This document shows, in pieces, positions 41,001-47,869 of a stretch of 50,468 bases of DNA. The notes below the pieces were generated by a model that ran no database searches, was not told the origin of the DNA, and saw only the letters and a list, made by a program, of their open reading frames with translations. Position numbers and translations under genes: made by a program. The DNA lies in NCBI GenBank assembly GCA_964511665.1, contig CAZEHA010000021.1, positions 1 through 50,468 on the forward strand, in the 5' to 3' direction. Each line of letters starts with the position of its first letter. Position 1 is the stretch's first letter. The DNA comes from JAGOEF01 sp964511665. Lineage in GTDB: Bacteria; Bacteroidota; Bacteroidia; Bacteroidales; ML635J-15.

Positions 41001-41955
41001 GCCATTCAAAATCGGCCGGTGAATGCCACCCTAAGGGACAAATTTTACGTGAATCAACCACTGCGTACCAATTATACAATCGTCCCATGCTGCCATCGTT
41101 ATCGTAGTTACAAAAAGCGCCCGATTGCAATGCAACCCATTCTTCTACACTTGAAACCTGAGGGATAATCTGCAGGTTTGCATAAAAAGAGGTATTCAGA
41201 TTTTCGGCCATCCAGATGTGCTCTCCCATAGCCAGTGTGGCATACATAAATCCTTCGGCATCGAGGCAATCGACAAAAACAAAATCAAGTTGACGTTCGG
41301 GAGTGCTTTGGTCTGACGCAAACAGTCGGAGTGTTTTTATGGTGCGGTGCCCCATGTCGGAAAACGCTTCAAACAACAATATATCGCCATAGTTATAAGC
41401 TAAATCGCGTGTACTTTTTGTAGATATTACCTCTTCAACAAATTGCGGAGCTTCGTAACTGCCTATCTTTTCGATGCTCATACCCTGCCCGGGGCTTCCC
41501 AAGCCAACTAATTTCCCCGAATACATAAAGGTTTCGGCCATCACACTCAGGTTATACACTCCGCCCGAAATTCCGGTAAGACTAAAAACATGAACCGCTT
41601 GCGTCAATTGAACACCTTGCCTTAACACTGTTTTGCCACTGACATCGCTAAGCTCGATAACTACCGGCCCGCTATTCTGAGCAAAAAACTCGATTACACA
41701 CGACGACTCTGCCGGATTGGGATATATAAGGAGCGTAGATCCCGTCTGCGCAAACCATCGTGAACCCGATAAGGGCACCAGTTGCAGGATGTCGTCGCCG
41801 GCAATGCTAAATACTGTCCCCGAACTCAGGTTTTGTACTTTTACACTGTCGATTATCTGTGATTCTCCGGTGGCCGAAAAACCAATCCGGAAATCTTGTG
41901 CCCAAAGGGTATAGCAGCTAAATACTATGGCTATAACACATACAATTCTGTTCAT
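32008..41955 (-). CDS. Giant ten-module FISUMP / fibronectin-like surface protein
   Basis: A 3,315-residue exported protein: signal peptide 1-19 (YTLWAQ), then an N-terminal region (DSVKVQNLSSGTVFSIAGDD) and, at about 74-135, a T9SS-tail-like module (LLIYPNPAESS, ELSDVSGKTVL, GGVYNLSV). Ten FISUMP modules follow, each with IGxQxWLxENLxTTxYxD, AYCWYxND, YGALYNWY, NICPxGWHxP, GFxALPGGxR, WWxS and SxRCxKN. They alternate with ten fibronectin-like domains (GVVWSTxPxP, TTYYVRAFAxNxxGxxYG). The protein stops soon after the last module without a C-terminal sorting domain. FISUMP domains are known from Fibrobacter and Bacteroidota surface or lipoprotein-like proteins; a role in binding polymers or surfaces is only inferred. 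Ten bases separate it from the barrel gene upstream. Confidence 0.9.
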   Translation of the reverse strand: MNRIVCVIAIVFSCYTLWAQDFRIGFSATGESQIIDSVKVQNLSSGTVFSIAGDDILQLVPLSGSRWFAQTGSTLLIYPNPAESSCVIEFFAQNSGPVVIELSDVSGKTVLRQGVQLTQAVHVFSLTGISGGVYNLSVMAETFMYSGKLVGLGSPGQGMSIEKIGSYEAPQFVEEVISTKSTRDLAYNYGDILLFEAFSDMGHRTIKTLRLFASDQSTPERQLDFVFVDCLDAEGFMYATLAMGEHIWMAENLNTSFYANLQIIPQVSSVEEWVALQSGAFCNYDNDGSMGRLYNWYAVVDSRKICPLGWHSPADFEWQRLEMSLGMSEAQTDTDDWRGQGYGNMLKEAGTENWISHTGNDINASGFGAVPNGIRNFAGEFYYDGKNATWWTSTGFSDLNAWSRGLQYDKTEIFRQHGRKKMGMSVRCIMNYPPELVTDSVSDITQNTASSGGRITNNGGAEITEKGLVWSTTPNPSIVHNSGFTSNASTENSFSDEITELEPETTYYLRAYAANSAGYGYGNEIEFITSEDTIPSLLPEVTTSAVIDVTAFSAMSGGNVSSQGAAPVSARGVVWATHNNPSLSDNDGITNDGSGLGVFESSVEGLTPLTTYYLRAYAENEHGVAYGDTLSFTTLEDFGIVTDGDGNTYSQVSIGTQRWLGANLATTKYSNSDPIDMVNLLNEWETLTGPAYCWYANDFVTYGSIYGALYNWYAVDYISNGGRNICPEGWHVPTNNEWAVLANYAGGFELAGGKLKEVGTVNWSSPNLGASDEFGFTALPGGGRGISDPDFTEINQVGFWWSSTAADAFQAWNVDAASNTEAMSNDPNTKNDGMSVRCLKNNAGSQVPTVETVTVNNITTSSAIAQGEVISENGYAVLHKGFVYSSNLLEEPTLANNEGFVLVVEGSTVYSTNIISLLPLTDYNIRAFAVNSVGVGYGETVSFQTLEDLGTVTDADGNEYEQIVIGNQRWLSENLKTTQYSDNTPISQITDNLGWTELTTPAYCWYENDQLSYGDVYGALYNWYSVDYLSNGGKNICPEGWHIPDETDWTTLIDFLGGELVAGAKMKEVGTVHWTTNSDGTNESGFTALPAGNRYDDGLFYYIGQTAVWWSLTEYLAEAAYTRQLYGHESNAWQGGLQKNNGLSLRCVKNNAGASVPVVTTKVVNSVMPDMAYSGGNIISDGGYEVIHSGVIWSSSAGVVLNNAEGMSLAGAGTSTFTSQANSLLPSTQYFVKAFAINSLGVGYGNELSFTTTEFGLPVADVDGNVYTTLRVGTDFWTTHNLKTTRYNDNTDIPVNTGDWNTKGVIAMTWFDNDEATYGDTYGALYSWGAIDTATNGGKNICPAGYHVANNDDWMALIEEWGGMEEAGDALKEAGFDRWNQNNTGTNISGFTALPGGQRSPDNSFNYLGGSVWWWSADSDGESNLNAWSVMIGSAGGMVYHDLADVNYGFSVRCVKNQIPINTPTIEGTSISNIDFDGFTVTASITNNGGALVSSRGVVWNTTGSPDIDNNEGLVNQGSGNGEFVCEISGLTPVTTYYVRAFATNESGTSYDNEVAVTTDFLNCGTITDADLNEYQTVSIGSQCWMRENLAVTQYSDNTPIPEIGDAGLWANSNSPAMCWYENDYVSYGSVYGALYKYYAVDYIENGNRNICPDGWHIPGDEEWTELIDALGGMALAGGKMKEAGTVHWLDPNTGATNESGFTALPGGSRDFDGVFGYITEQSNWWIPVEFSPEMGWRVQLTNLGEDVYIGESEKSNGASLRCVKNTVGNTIAILSTTVVNNITPYTADIDYEITANGGYHVTRCGVLWSTNPDPDISTAIDITNDGSGTGVFNAALTELEPQTTYYVRAYAVNVLGIAYGNVLEFVTADDPNAYDGDGNVYVPVVIGDQTWLSTNLTTTSFNDASPIANYEMSYDWDYSPDAAYCWFNNLYDPYGIDYGALYNFNACDYIITKGKNICPSGYHVATAVDLLVLYNYLTDNGFAGNEAQALKATTLWMAGGEGTDDLGFAALPGGMRDLEDSFFDMTTAGYWWTQLEHNSDSARAFYITESDLFNDFDIEKYRGFSVRCVKNSEASSVPVLTTTEATDITWKVALSGGNVTDEGGYPVTKRGIVWSTTENPTMESGNMYLNEDAGLGEFVSNITGLQAETIYYVRAFAVNATGVGYGNQISFVTTEDMGIYDGDGNEYTAVTIGTQVWLKENLMTTSYNDNAPLSNFEDDLDWESFDGPAYCWYENNYETYGSVFGALYNGYVFDFTKTWGKNLCPVGYHLATENDWMTLVMFAGGTYNAASKLKSTGLWMEYPGTDGYGFRALPAGGRMVFGGGQGTKPVESFSNVYQATMFWMNMVNEEDMTFILGIDDFSSEIVGGEAPKTAGASLRCMKNPEASSVPVVEIESVFNISYESAICTGNLISEGGYPLQYTGVVWSTSPEPSVEANMGSYMAHASMQEFSFPVDLLADQTTYYVRFFAVNAIGVGYSEDYSFTTTEFLGIFDGDGNEYSFVSIGAQKWLTENLKTTSYNDASPIANVPDPFEWETLLTPAYCWYENDFVTYGTSYGALYNYYATNPAKNGGKNLCPEGWHVPDEWDWIILSNEVGGDWNAGMKLKSTTLWQSGGEGTDDYGFSALPAGIRLSSDGYSDITTETYFWTSTALMNDFVTTRNMSAFSEYLNNYSNTVRDGLSVRCVKNHVMALPPSISIQTPTNVTFESASLSGTVESDLYQIIEKGVIISTTPDVNISNAENIFVKGSESGAFVAFIGGLQELTTYYIRAYAANTIGIAYSDELSFTTPANMGIIDGAGNVYNSVVIGSQEWLSTNLRTNKYSDGSAMTKIVDDQQWQMYINPAYCWYNNDSISNWDVYGAMYNFYSTDMVLTGGRNICPAGYHVPDYAEWDELINYIGGSTIAGGALKETGLAHWQIPNNGAFDGYSFTALPGGQRQAGSFMNLGYTGDWWFSSEYDDWSGYALNLQNATEDALYNFYDKNMGASIRCIKNQEFSTIPAVSTTMVQTNEFTSIYAEGYVNETGGTNIINKGFIYGTTPNVNFDNMTGFVKYGPFDGWFGSDIQGLYPGTTYYIRAFAYNAQGMALGNVLSATTQSIPMPIDGDGNTYGFVVIGNQIWLAENLKTTKYNDGTPIPLVTDNIAWQGLMTPGYTYYNNDYVSFGEEYGVLYNWFALSPMYNGDKNPCPVGWIVSDDMAWQNLMWNLGGEMTAATKLKEAGPLHWGVFNTANNETGFSALPGGIRNTDGSFEYVNTAGLWWTTSAWGEPFQAYSVRMEDDSEEVFFYELHQNSGMSVRCVYDPFGMGGEIPKLQQEE
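32060..41300 (-). repeat. Tandem array of about 920-bp FISUMP plus fibronectin-like units
   Basis: The equivalent of the WYEND codons (plus-strand CCA at the marker) falls at 33412, 34321, 35257, 36175, 37096, 38026, 38941 and 39874, giving spacings of 909, 936, 918, 921, 930, 915 and 933 bases, all multiples of three. The first module is followed by two fibronectin-like domains, which lengthens that interval. The units are diverged in sequence but regular in length, so in-frame gain or loss by recombination is possible. Confidence 0.87.
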
Positions 41956-41965
41956 GTACTTTTTA

Positions 41966-42631
41966 TTATTTTATGAAGTATGTTAATGCAATGTTCCAAA
42001 CCGAATTACGTGCTGTGATGGTTTCGTTGGGTTTAATATCAACAAAGCCTCGCGCATAAGAAACAGAAACACGATAGTTGGCATATTGCATTTTTAATCC
42101 GGCGCATATTCCACTATCGAAACGTTTATAGGAATTGAGACCATCGCCAAAAAAATCGCTGCCGTCGTCGATATAGGCATCGTGGCCATGCTCCTCGAAG
42201 TTCCACTCGAAGTCGGGTTCCACATCGGGGGCAACGGTAAACGATTTTGTTCCTATAAGCGCAACACTGGTATAGGGCCCTACCATGGCTGTAAACCTAA
42301 AATTGCCCAGTGGAATTTTGTAACCGATATTCAGCGGGATATCTAAATAACCAATCGACGCTTTCGAAGTGGCAAACTGGTCTTTTATTTTGTCGCCCTT
42401 TTGTAGGAAGCCAATATCGGTGCCCACCGACAAAAAACTGAGCACTTCGTATTCAACCGCCACACCCAGTTGGAATCCGGTTTTCATGTTTTTATTCAAG
42501 TCGCCTGCCCAATCGTTGCGTTCAACAATGGTGGCCATACTGGCACCGGCATACACACCATAGTGGAGACCCTGAGCTTGTAATGCAATACAACTCAGGC
42601 AAATTGCTACAGACAAAATAACTCTTCTCAT
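41966..42631 (-). CDS. PorT-like outer-membrane beta-barrel protein
   Basis: A 221-residue protein with a signal peptide (cleavage after ALQAQ), then GLHYGVYAGASMATI and barrel-like strands (VAVEYEVLSFLSVGTDIGFL, LDIPLNIGYKIPLGNFRF, NYRVSVSYARGFVDIKP), ending in LTYFIK with a late aromatic residue. It is a paralogue of the barrel at 29292-29918. It lies between the two FISUMP genes, 10 bases before the larger and 113 bases after the smaller, so it may provide an outer-membrane partner for one or both; that is inference. A TACTTTTG box on the minus strand (42655-42662) could start its transcription. Confidence 0.83.
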   Translation of the reverse strand: MRRVILSVAICLSCIALQAQGLHYGVYAGASMATIVERNDWAGDLNKNMKTGFQLGVAVEYEVLSFLSVGTDIGFLQKGDKIKDQFATSKASIGYLDIPLNIGYKIPLGNFRFTAMVGPYTSVALIGTKSFTVAPDVEPDFEWNFEEHGHDAYIDDGSDFFGDGLNSYKRFDSGICAGLKMQYANYRVSVSYARGFVDIKPNETITARNSVWNIALTYFIK

Positions 42632-42744
42632 AGAATTGAGGTTTATATGATTATCAAAAGTAATAGTTTTTACAACATAAAGTTACTTCAAAAACATTTT
42701 TTTTAGCTGCCATAATACCTCTCGAAATACAAATGTGCAACACA

Positions 42745-45700
42745 TTATTCCACTATCACGATGTCATCAATTTGCCATCCGTAACCATATCCATTCATAT
42801 TGGCAGAGGTGGTTCTCCAACGAAAACGAATACTGACATCAGGTTGGTTGGCGGCATAACTGCCAATAGGTAAAACAAAGTTGTAATTACCATACATATT
42901 CGATTCCAGTTCGTCGTTAATTTGAATCTCAGTCCAGGAACTCCCCTGATTTATCGAAATATCGATGTATGAATATGCAGCATTCAGAGGTTTGTACATT
43001 TGTGTAAATTTAAGTACCGGATTACTCACTGCTGCCAGGTCGATATTATCAAATTGAACCCATGTGTTACACTGCTGAAAACTGGCTCCCAATAAATCAG
43101 CGGTACCATCGACCCATGCCCACACACGATTGCCGATGTATGGCACATCCTGGTTCGACCATACACCCATAGGAATAAAGTAATAGTTACCCTCGGTGCC
43201 CCATTCAGCAGGGTGTGCCAAAGTATCTGTTACATTCCATGTTTTTGTTCCCTCATCACTGCCCATTGTCCATATCTCAGTTCCTTGAAAGTCGCACGAC
43301 CAGATAATGGTTTCGGAACCAGTACTAAAACTCTCCTCCTGCCCATAGGCAGTGCCGGCTTCGTTGGTTGCAAAAGCGCGAACATAGTAGGTAGTAGCCG
43401 GCGAAAGACCGGTGATTTCGCTCACAAAAGCACCTCCTGCGGCTCCATCATCGGTGTAGCCTTCGTTATTGGTGAAGCTTGGGTTTGGAGAAGTGCTCCA
43501 TACCACACCCCTCAAATTGATATAGGAGCCGCCGGCGTCGGTAATGTTACCTCCGCAAGTAGCTGTTGTTGAGGTTATGTTGGTAACCGCGTCGGTGCTT
43601 AAGGTGGGCAAAGTAGCCTGAGATTCTTCGTTTTTTATGCATCGAACAGAGAAACCCAAAGCCTTCCCATAATTAAAACTAAACCGACTAATTCTGGTAT
43701 CGTTAAAACTCAATCTTCTATCGTAAACATATGTTGCTGACTCTTCTGTAGTTGTCCACCAAATGCCAACATTGTTGATATCAAAGAAATCATTACCACC
43801 AATATCTCTGTATCCAGCGGGTAGTGCATTAAAATTACTCAATCCAAAGTCTTCATCCTGATCCAATAATCCGTCAGTCCAAAACGAATTTCCACCGGCT
43901 AACTTACTTCCTTCGTTAACACCTCGAAATCCGGTAGCATCAGCATCAACCTGAAGCATTCCGAAGTGCAACTCCATTTCTTTCCACTCTGCATCGCTTG
44001 GCAAATGCCATCCATCAGGACAAACGCCCTGAATACCACTGGGATTGTCGGCAGAGCTACTTTGCCCCGCCATTGCAGCAGGCCAATTGTAAAGCACACC
44101 AAAATCGCTGTAATTTGAAGTTAGCTGAGCTTCAGAAACAATGGTTCCATAGTAACCATACACATAGTAGTATTCAGTCACACTTGAGGACGATGTAGGA
44201 GCCACTACACTTGGCAAGTATTTCAGGTTTTCGGCAAGCCAACATTGGTTGCCTATTTGAACTGTACTATACATATTCCCGTCGCGTGAGTCGACATATG
44301 TTTCGCCACAAACAAAACCGGCACTTAATGTGGTAAACTCGATAACATTTCCATAGGTGGTTCCTGCGCTGTTGGTGGCATAAGCACAAACGTAAAAACT
44401 GGTTGATTGCCCCAAGCCTGTAATGGTGCTAGAAAACTCTCCGGTTCCCGATCCGTCGGTAGTGTAGCCCTGGTTGAACTCAAGACTGGGGTTCGAAAAC
44501 GGAGTCCATACCACACCACGCGCAGTTACCGGTGCACCGCCATCAGAAATAACATTGCCTCCCGATTCGGCTGAATTATCGGTGATATCGCTAACTTGCA
44601 AAGTAACAACTACCGGAGGTGTAACAAGAGCACCGGATGTAGAAAAAGTTTCGATGCTGCCGTATCCTACTCCAGCTTCGTTTACGGCAAAGGCCCTGTA
44701 GAAGTATTCACTACCGGGAGTCAAGCCAGGCAGAAGAAGTTCAAAAATATCGTCATCGCCATCATACAACACTGCTCCCTCGTTTGTTTCGAACAATGGA
44801 ACAGGATTTTGACTCCACACAACTCCCTTTTCGGTAACTTCGGCACCTCCGTTGTTCAGCAATTTCACGCTCACCACAACGCTGGTGTCGGTTGTTTCGT
44901 TAACAGGTCCCGTGATTATTTCGGGTGGATAGTTTTTGATGCAACGAACTGCGAGACCCATATTCTTGAGTCCGTCTTTTCGATAGACTGCATTGCTGTC
45001 GAATTGCAATGCCCTGCACCATGCCGTGTTGTCGCGATTTTCGGTTGCCGTCCACCAAACCGCATTTTTTCCTGAGTAGAAAAACAAACCTGCAAAATTT
45101 CTCATTCCTGCCGGCCTGGCCGAAAAACCACTTAAATTGATATCGGTTCCGCTTTGGCTGAGCCAGTGTTGTGTTCCCGATTCTTTCAGCAATGCTGCCG
45201 TACCTTCGCCCCGCCATCCATAGGCATCCTGCTCATCGGCCGACATGCCAATATATGCTTCGAGGCGTTGCCATTCGAAGTCGGCCGGAAGGTGCCATCC
45301 ATCAGGGCATATTTTTCGGCCGTCGGTAGCAGCGTACCAGTTATATAAAGTTTGTAGCGAAGCATTGTTGCCGTAATTACAACAGGCAGCTTGCGAGCTT
45401 GCTGCCCATGCGGTGCTGTCGGGAATGTTTTCGATAGTACTGCTGTCGCTGAACCATGAGGTATTCAAATCTTCGGCCATCCAGAAATGCCCACCGATTT
45501 TCACAATACTGTACATATACAGTTCGGCATCTACGCAGGAGTAAAAACCAAAATACACAGTATGATCGGTTACTGTTTCGTCGTCGGCAGTAAGTTTCAG
45601 AGTAGCAATAGTACGGTGGCCATCATCGGAAATCGCTTCAAACAATAAAATATCGCCAAAGGCATACTGCATATCTATTGTGCTTTTGCCCGAATAATGC

Positions 45701-46236
45701 GCTGTTGCTCCAGTATTTTGCTGTTGAGTATTTTCGGCAACAATTGTTTTTCGCAAGCTAGGTTGATTGCTGCGGCCTGTTCCTACGATTTTGGTCTGAT
45801 AGATAAACGAATCGGAACGGATATTTAATACGTGCACGCCACTTCCTATGCCCGATAGTGTAAACCTGTAATAGGCATCATTCAAAAACTCTTTGTGTTG
45901 CACCAGAATTTTGCCTCCCACATCAGATATTTCAATAATAGTGAATGCAGGCTTTGTAATGATAAAATCGATATCGCACTCGAACTCGGTCGGATTGGGA
46001 TACACCCCTGCCATGGCGAATTCGCCAGATACACGGCGCAGCGATGAAGCCGGTACTAGATGCAGAATATCATTACCGGCAAGTCGCAATTCAGTTTCTG
46101 AGGACAAGTTCTTCACAAAAACGCTGTCGATATTGTTGGTCTCGCCAAAGCCCTGAAAATCGACATTAAAATTCTGAGCTTTCACACTGCCTGTCAGCAG
46201 TATAAATACAGCAACAATTGGGGCAAATTTTTTCAT
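42745..46236 (-). CDS. FISUMP surface protein with C-terminal jelly-roll-like domain
   Basis: About 1,163 residues from ATG 46236 (MKKFAPIVAVF); the longer frame to 46299 begins at TTG and is rejected. The signal peptide ends near SVKAQ. The N-terminal region (DSVFVKNLSSETELRLAGND) and T9SS-tail-like module (VYPNPTEFE, EISDVGGKIL, GVHVLNI) parallel the larger FISUMP protein. A first FISUMP module (HFWMAEDLNTSWF to RCIKN), two fibronectin-like domains, a second module (QCWLAENLKYLPS to SVRCIKN) and a third fibronectin-like domain follow. The last 190 residues (WSCDFQGTEIWTMGSDEGT to YGWQIDDIVIVE) look like a MAM / choice-of-anchor-J jelly-roll, often a carbohydrate- or surface-binding fold. 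There is no C-terminal sorting signal. Confidence 0.87.
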   Translation of the reverse strand: MKKFAPIVAVFILLTGSVKAQNFNVDFQGFGETNNIDSVFVKNLSSETELRLAGNDILHLVPASSLRRVSGEFAMAGVYPNPTEFECDIDFIITKPAFTIIEISDVGGKILVQHKEFLNDAYYRFTLSGIGSGVHVLNIRSDSFIYQTKIVGTGRSNQPSLRKTIVAENTQQQNTGATAHYSGKSTIDMQYAFGDILLFEAISDDGHRTIATLKLTADDETVTDHTVYFGFYSCVDAELYMYSIVKIGGHFWMAEDLNTSWFSDSSTIENIPDSTAWAASSQAACCNYGNNASLQTLYNWYAATDGRKICPDGWHLPADFEWQRLEAYIGMSADEQDAYGWRGEGTAALLKESGTQHWLSQSGTDINLSGFSARPAGMRNFAGLFFYSGKNAVWWTATENRDNTAWCRALQFDSNAVYRKDGLKNMGLAVRCIKNYPPEIITGPVNETTDTSVVVSVKLLNNGGAEVTEKGVVWSQNPVPLFETNEGAVLYDGDDDIFELLLPGLTPGSEYFYRAFAVNEAGVGYGSIETFSTSGALVTPPVVVTLQVSDITDNSAESGGNVISDGGAPVTARGVVWTPFSNPSLEFNQGYTTDGSGTGEFSSTITGLGQSTSFYVCAYATNSAGTTYGNVIEFTTLSAGFVCGETYVDSRDGNMYSTVQIGNQCWLAENLKYLPSVVAPTSSSSVTEYYYVYGYYGTIVSEAQLTSNYSDFGVLYNWPAAMAGQSSSADNPSGIQGVCPDGWHLPSDAEWKEMELHFGMLQVDADATGFRGVNEGSKLAGGNSFWTDGLLDQDEDFGLSNFNALPAGYRDIGGNDFFDINNVGIWWTTTEESATYVYDRRLSFNDTRISRFSFNYGKALGFSVRCIKNEESQATLPTLSTDAVTNITSTTATCGGNITDAGGSYINLRGVVWSTSPNPSFTNNEGYTDDGAAGGAFVSEITGLSPATTYYVRAFATNEAGTAYGQEESFSTGSETIIWSCDFQGTEIWTMGSDEGTKTWNVTDTLAHPAEWGTEGNYYFIPMGVWSNQDVPYIGNRVWAWVDGTADLLGASFQQCNTWVQFDNIDLAAVSNPVLKFTQMYKPLNAAYSYIDISINQGSSWTEIQINDELESNMYGNYNFVLPIGSYAANQPDVSIRFRWRTTSANMNGYGYGWQIDDIVIVE

Positions 46237-46363
46237 CAATACGGTTCTTACAGTTTTAGTTAAAACAACATAGGCAGCAAAAAGACATGTAACAAGCAAT
46301 AACTCAGAATCAAAGAAATGATAGGATAAAAATAGTATTTCCTTTTAATAAAAACAAATTCAT

Positions 46364-46391
46364 ATAAAAAAAGCCGCAAAATGCGGCTTTT
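46364..46391 (-). terminator. Rho-independent terminator after the flotillin gene
   Basis: Perfect 9-base stem AAAAGCCGC (46369-46377) and GCGGCTTTT (46383-46391) with a five-base loop. Read on the minus strand it is followed by a run of T (plus 46364-46370 all A but the outer bases), five bases after the flotillin stop codon. It ends the flotillin transcript and separates it from the FISUMP gene downstream. Confidence 0.85.
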
Positions 46392-46396
46392 CCTAT

Positions 46397-47851
46397 CTAT
46401 TTTTTCTTATCCTGCTTTGGCTCCGTTTTGGGCTCAGCGGGTTTTGGAGTTTCTTCTACCGGCTTATATTCGGAATATTGTTCGCTTTGTGTTTTGCCTT
46501 TTAAATATTCGGGCAATTCCATGCCTGCCATTTTAAAGAGGTCTTGCAAAGGAGGTATTGACCCGAACATTCCCGACAAGAAATTGGCAGTGGCGGGTGA
46601 TTTACCGTCTTTGCCACTCGACATACCGTCCCAAACCGTGATTTTGTCGATTTTGAGGTTGCTGATAGCCTGCACCTGCGATTTCACGATATCGGGTAAT
46701 TTGTCGGCAATCATCAGCATTACCGCTTTTTGCGGGTCGCTGCCGGCAGCTTTCACCAGTTTTTCGAAACCATCGGCCTGTTTGGTGAGGATTTCGTATA
46801 TACCTTTGGCTTCGGCTTCCATTTTCATAAAAATGGCATCAGCATCACCTTTGGCATGACGGCGTGTTTGCTCGGCAATGGCTTCGGCTGCAATTTCGAT
46901 TTTCTCTTTATCGATTTTTACCGGCACAATAATGTCGGCCTGACGGGTTGCTTCTTCTCTTTCGGCGCGCACCTTTTCGGCAGCTCTTTCGGCGGCATAC
47001 GATTCTTCGAGAGCACGGGCAATATTCACTTTTTCGGCAGCCACAGCCTTACGTTCGGCATCGGCTTCTTTTTCGCGGCGGTTCGAGTTCGAGTTTGCAA
47101 TATCGATAGAGGCTGTGTTTTCGCCATCAACAGCTGTAGCATTGGCCTGCGAAACCTGAATACGTTGGTCCATGAGGGCATTGGCTTCACCCACCGAACC
47201 ATCGCGGTTTTTCTCGGCAACACTCTTTTTGGCTTCGTTAATTGCCTTAGCAGCAGCTTCTTTACCCAATGCTTCAATATATCCGCTTTCGTCTTTTATG
47301 TCGGTAACGTTCACGTTAATCAGTTTCAAACCTACTTTTTTCAGTTCCTGTTCCACATTCGATGCCACATTGGCCAAAAATTTGTCGCGGTTCGAGTTGA
47401 TTTCTTCAATATCCATAGTGGCCACTACCAAACGCAACTGACCAAAGATAATGTCTTTGGCAAGGTTGCTGATGTCTTCGCGGGCCAAACCCAGCAAACG
47501 TTCGGCAGCATTGCTCATAATTCCGGGTTCGGTAGAAACACCCACGGTAAAAATTGAAGGAACATCTACACGGATATTCTGTTTACTAAGCGCCGAACGC
47601 AGATTGATTTCGATACTTATGGGCGTAAGGTCCATAAATTCGTAATCTTGAATCACCGGCCAGATAAACGAGGCTCCCCCGTGAATACATTTCGATGAAC
47701 GACTTTCTTCCTGACCTTTTCGCCCAACCTTGCCATAAACAACCAGAATGCGGTCGGAAGGACAGCGCTTGTAGCGGCGAAGGAATGTAACAATCAGTAT
47801 AAATACAAATAGTATTGCTGCACTGACAAGAATTAAGAAATACTCTTCCAT
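46397..47851 (-). CDS. Flotillin-like SPFH-domain membrane protein
   Basis: A 484-residue protein with one N-terminal membrane segment (about 5-24) followed by RRYKRCPSDRILVVYG, the start of the SPFH domain (about 30-200; PSIFTVGVSTEP, FLANVASNVEQELKKVGLKL). A long Ala/Glu/Lys-rich coiled-coil region (about 205-340, EKNRDGSVGEANALMDQRI) and a flotillin C-terminus with a charged Pro/Lys/Glu tail complete it. Flotillins form membrane scaffolds of ordered lipid domains in bacteria. The NfeD-like gene upstream ends 18 bases before it; in Bacillus subtilis the yuaF-yuaG pair shows the same association, which supports the call. Confidence 0.92.
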   Translation of the reverse strand: MEEYFLILVSAAILFVFILIVTFLRRYKRCPSDRILVVYGKVGRKGQEESRSSKCIHGGASFIWPVIQDYEFMDLTPISIEINLRSALSKQNIRVDVPSIFTVGVSTEPGIMSNAAERLLGLAREDISNLAKDIIFGQLRLVVATMDIEEINSNRDKFLANVASNVEQELKKVGLKLINVNVTDIKDESGYIEALGKEAAAKAINEAKKSVAEKNRDGSVGEANALMDQRIQVSQANATAVDGENTASIDIANSNSNRREKEADAERKAVAAEKVNIARALEESYAAERAAEKVRAEREEATRQADIIVPVKIDKEKIEIAAEAIAEQTRRHAKGDADAIFMKMEAEAKGIYEILTKQADGFEKLVKAAGSDPQKAVMLMIADKLPDIVKSQVQAISNLKIDKITVWDGMSSGKDGKSPATANFLSGMFGSIPPLQDLFKMAGMELPEYLKGKTQSEQYSEYKPVEETPKPAEPKTEPKQDKKK

Positions 47852-47869
47852 AGTTTTATTTTTTAGGGT

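Noticed and set aside
32008..41955. CRISPR-like or non-coding tandem array
   Set aside because: The regular spacing comes from in-frame protein modules of about 305 residues; there are no short identical repeats with unique spacers.
45385..45406. Further copy of the GCAGCAAG/CTTGCTGC element
   Set aside because: A short inverted word occurs here inside the smaller FISUMP gene without the CGTGGTGCTTCGAG core, so chance is the simpler explanation.
46730..47557. 275-codon open frame on the plus strand, Phe/Gly-rich
   Set aside because: It is antisense to the flotillin coiled-coil region; the composition is what the complement of Ala/Glu/Lys codons gives.
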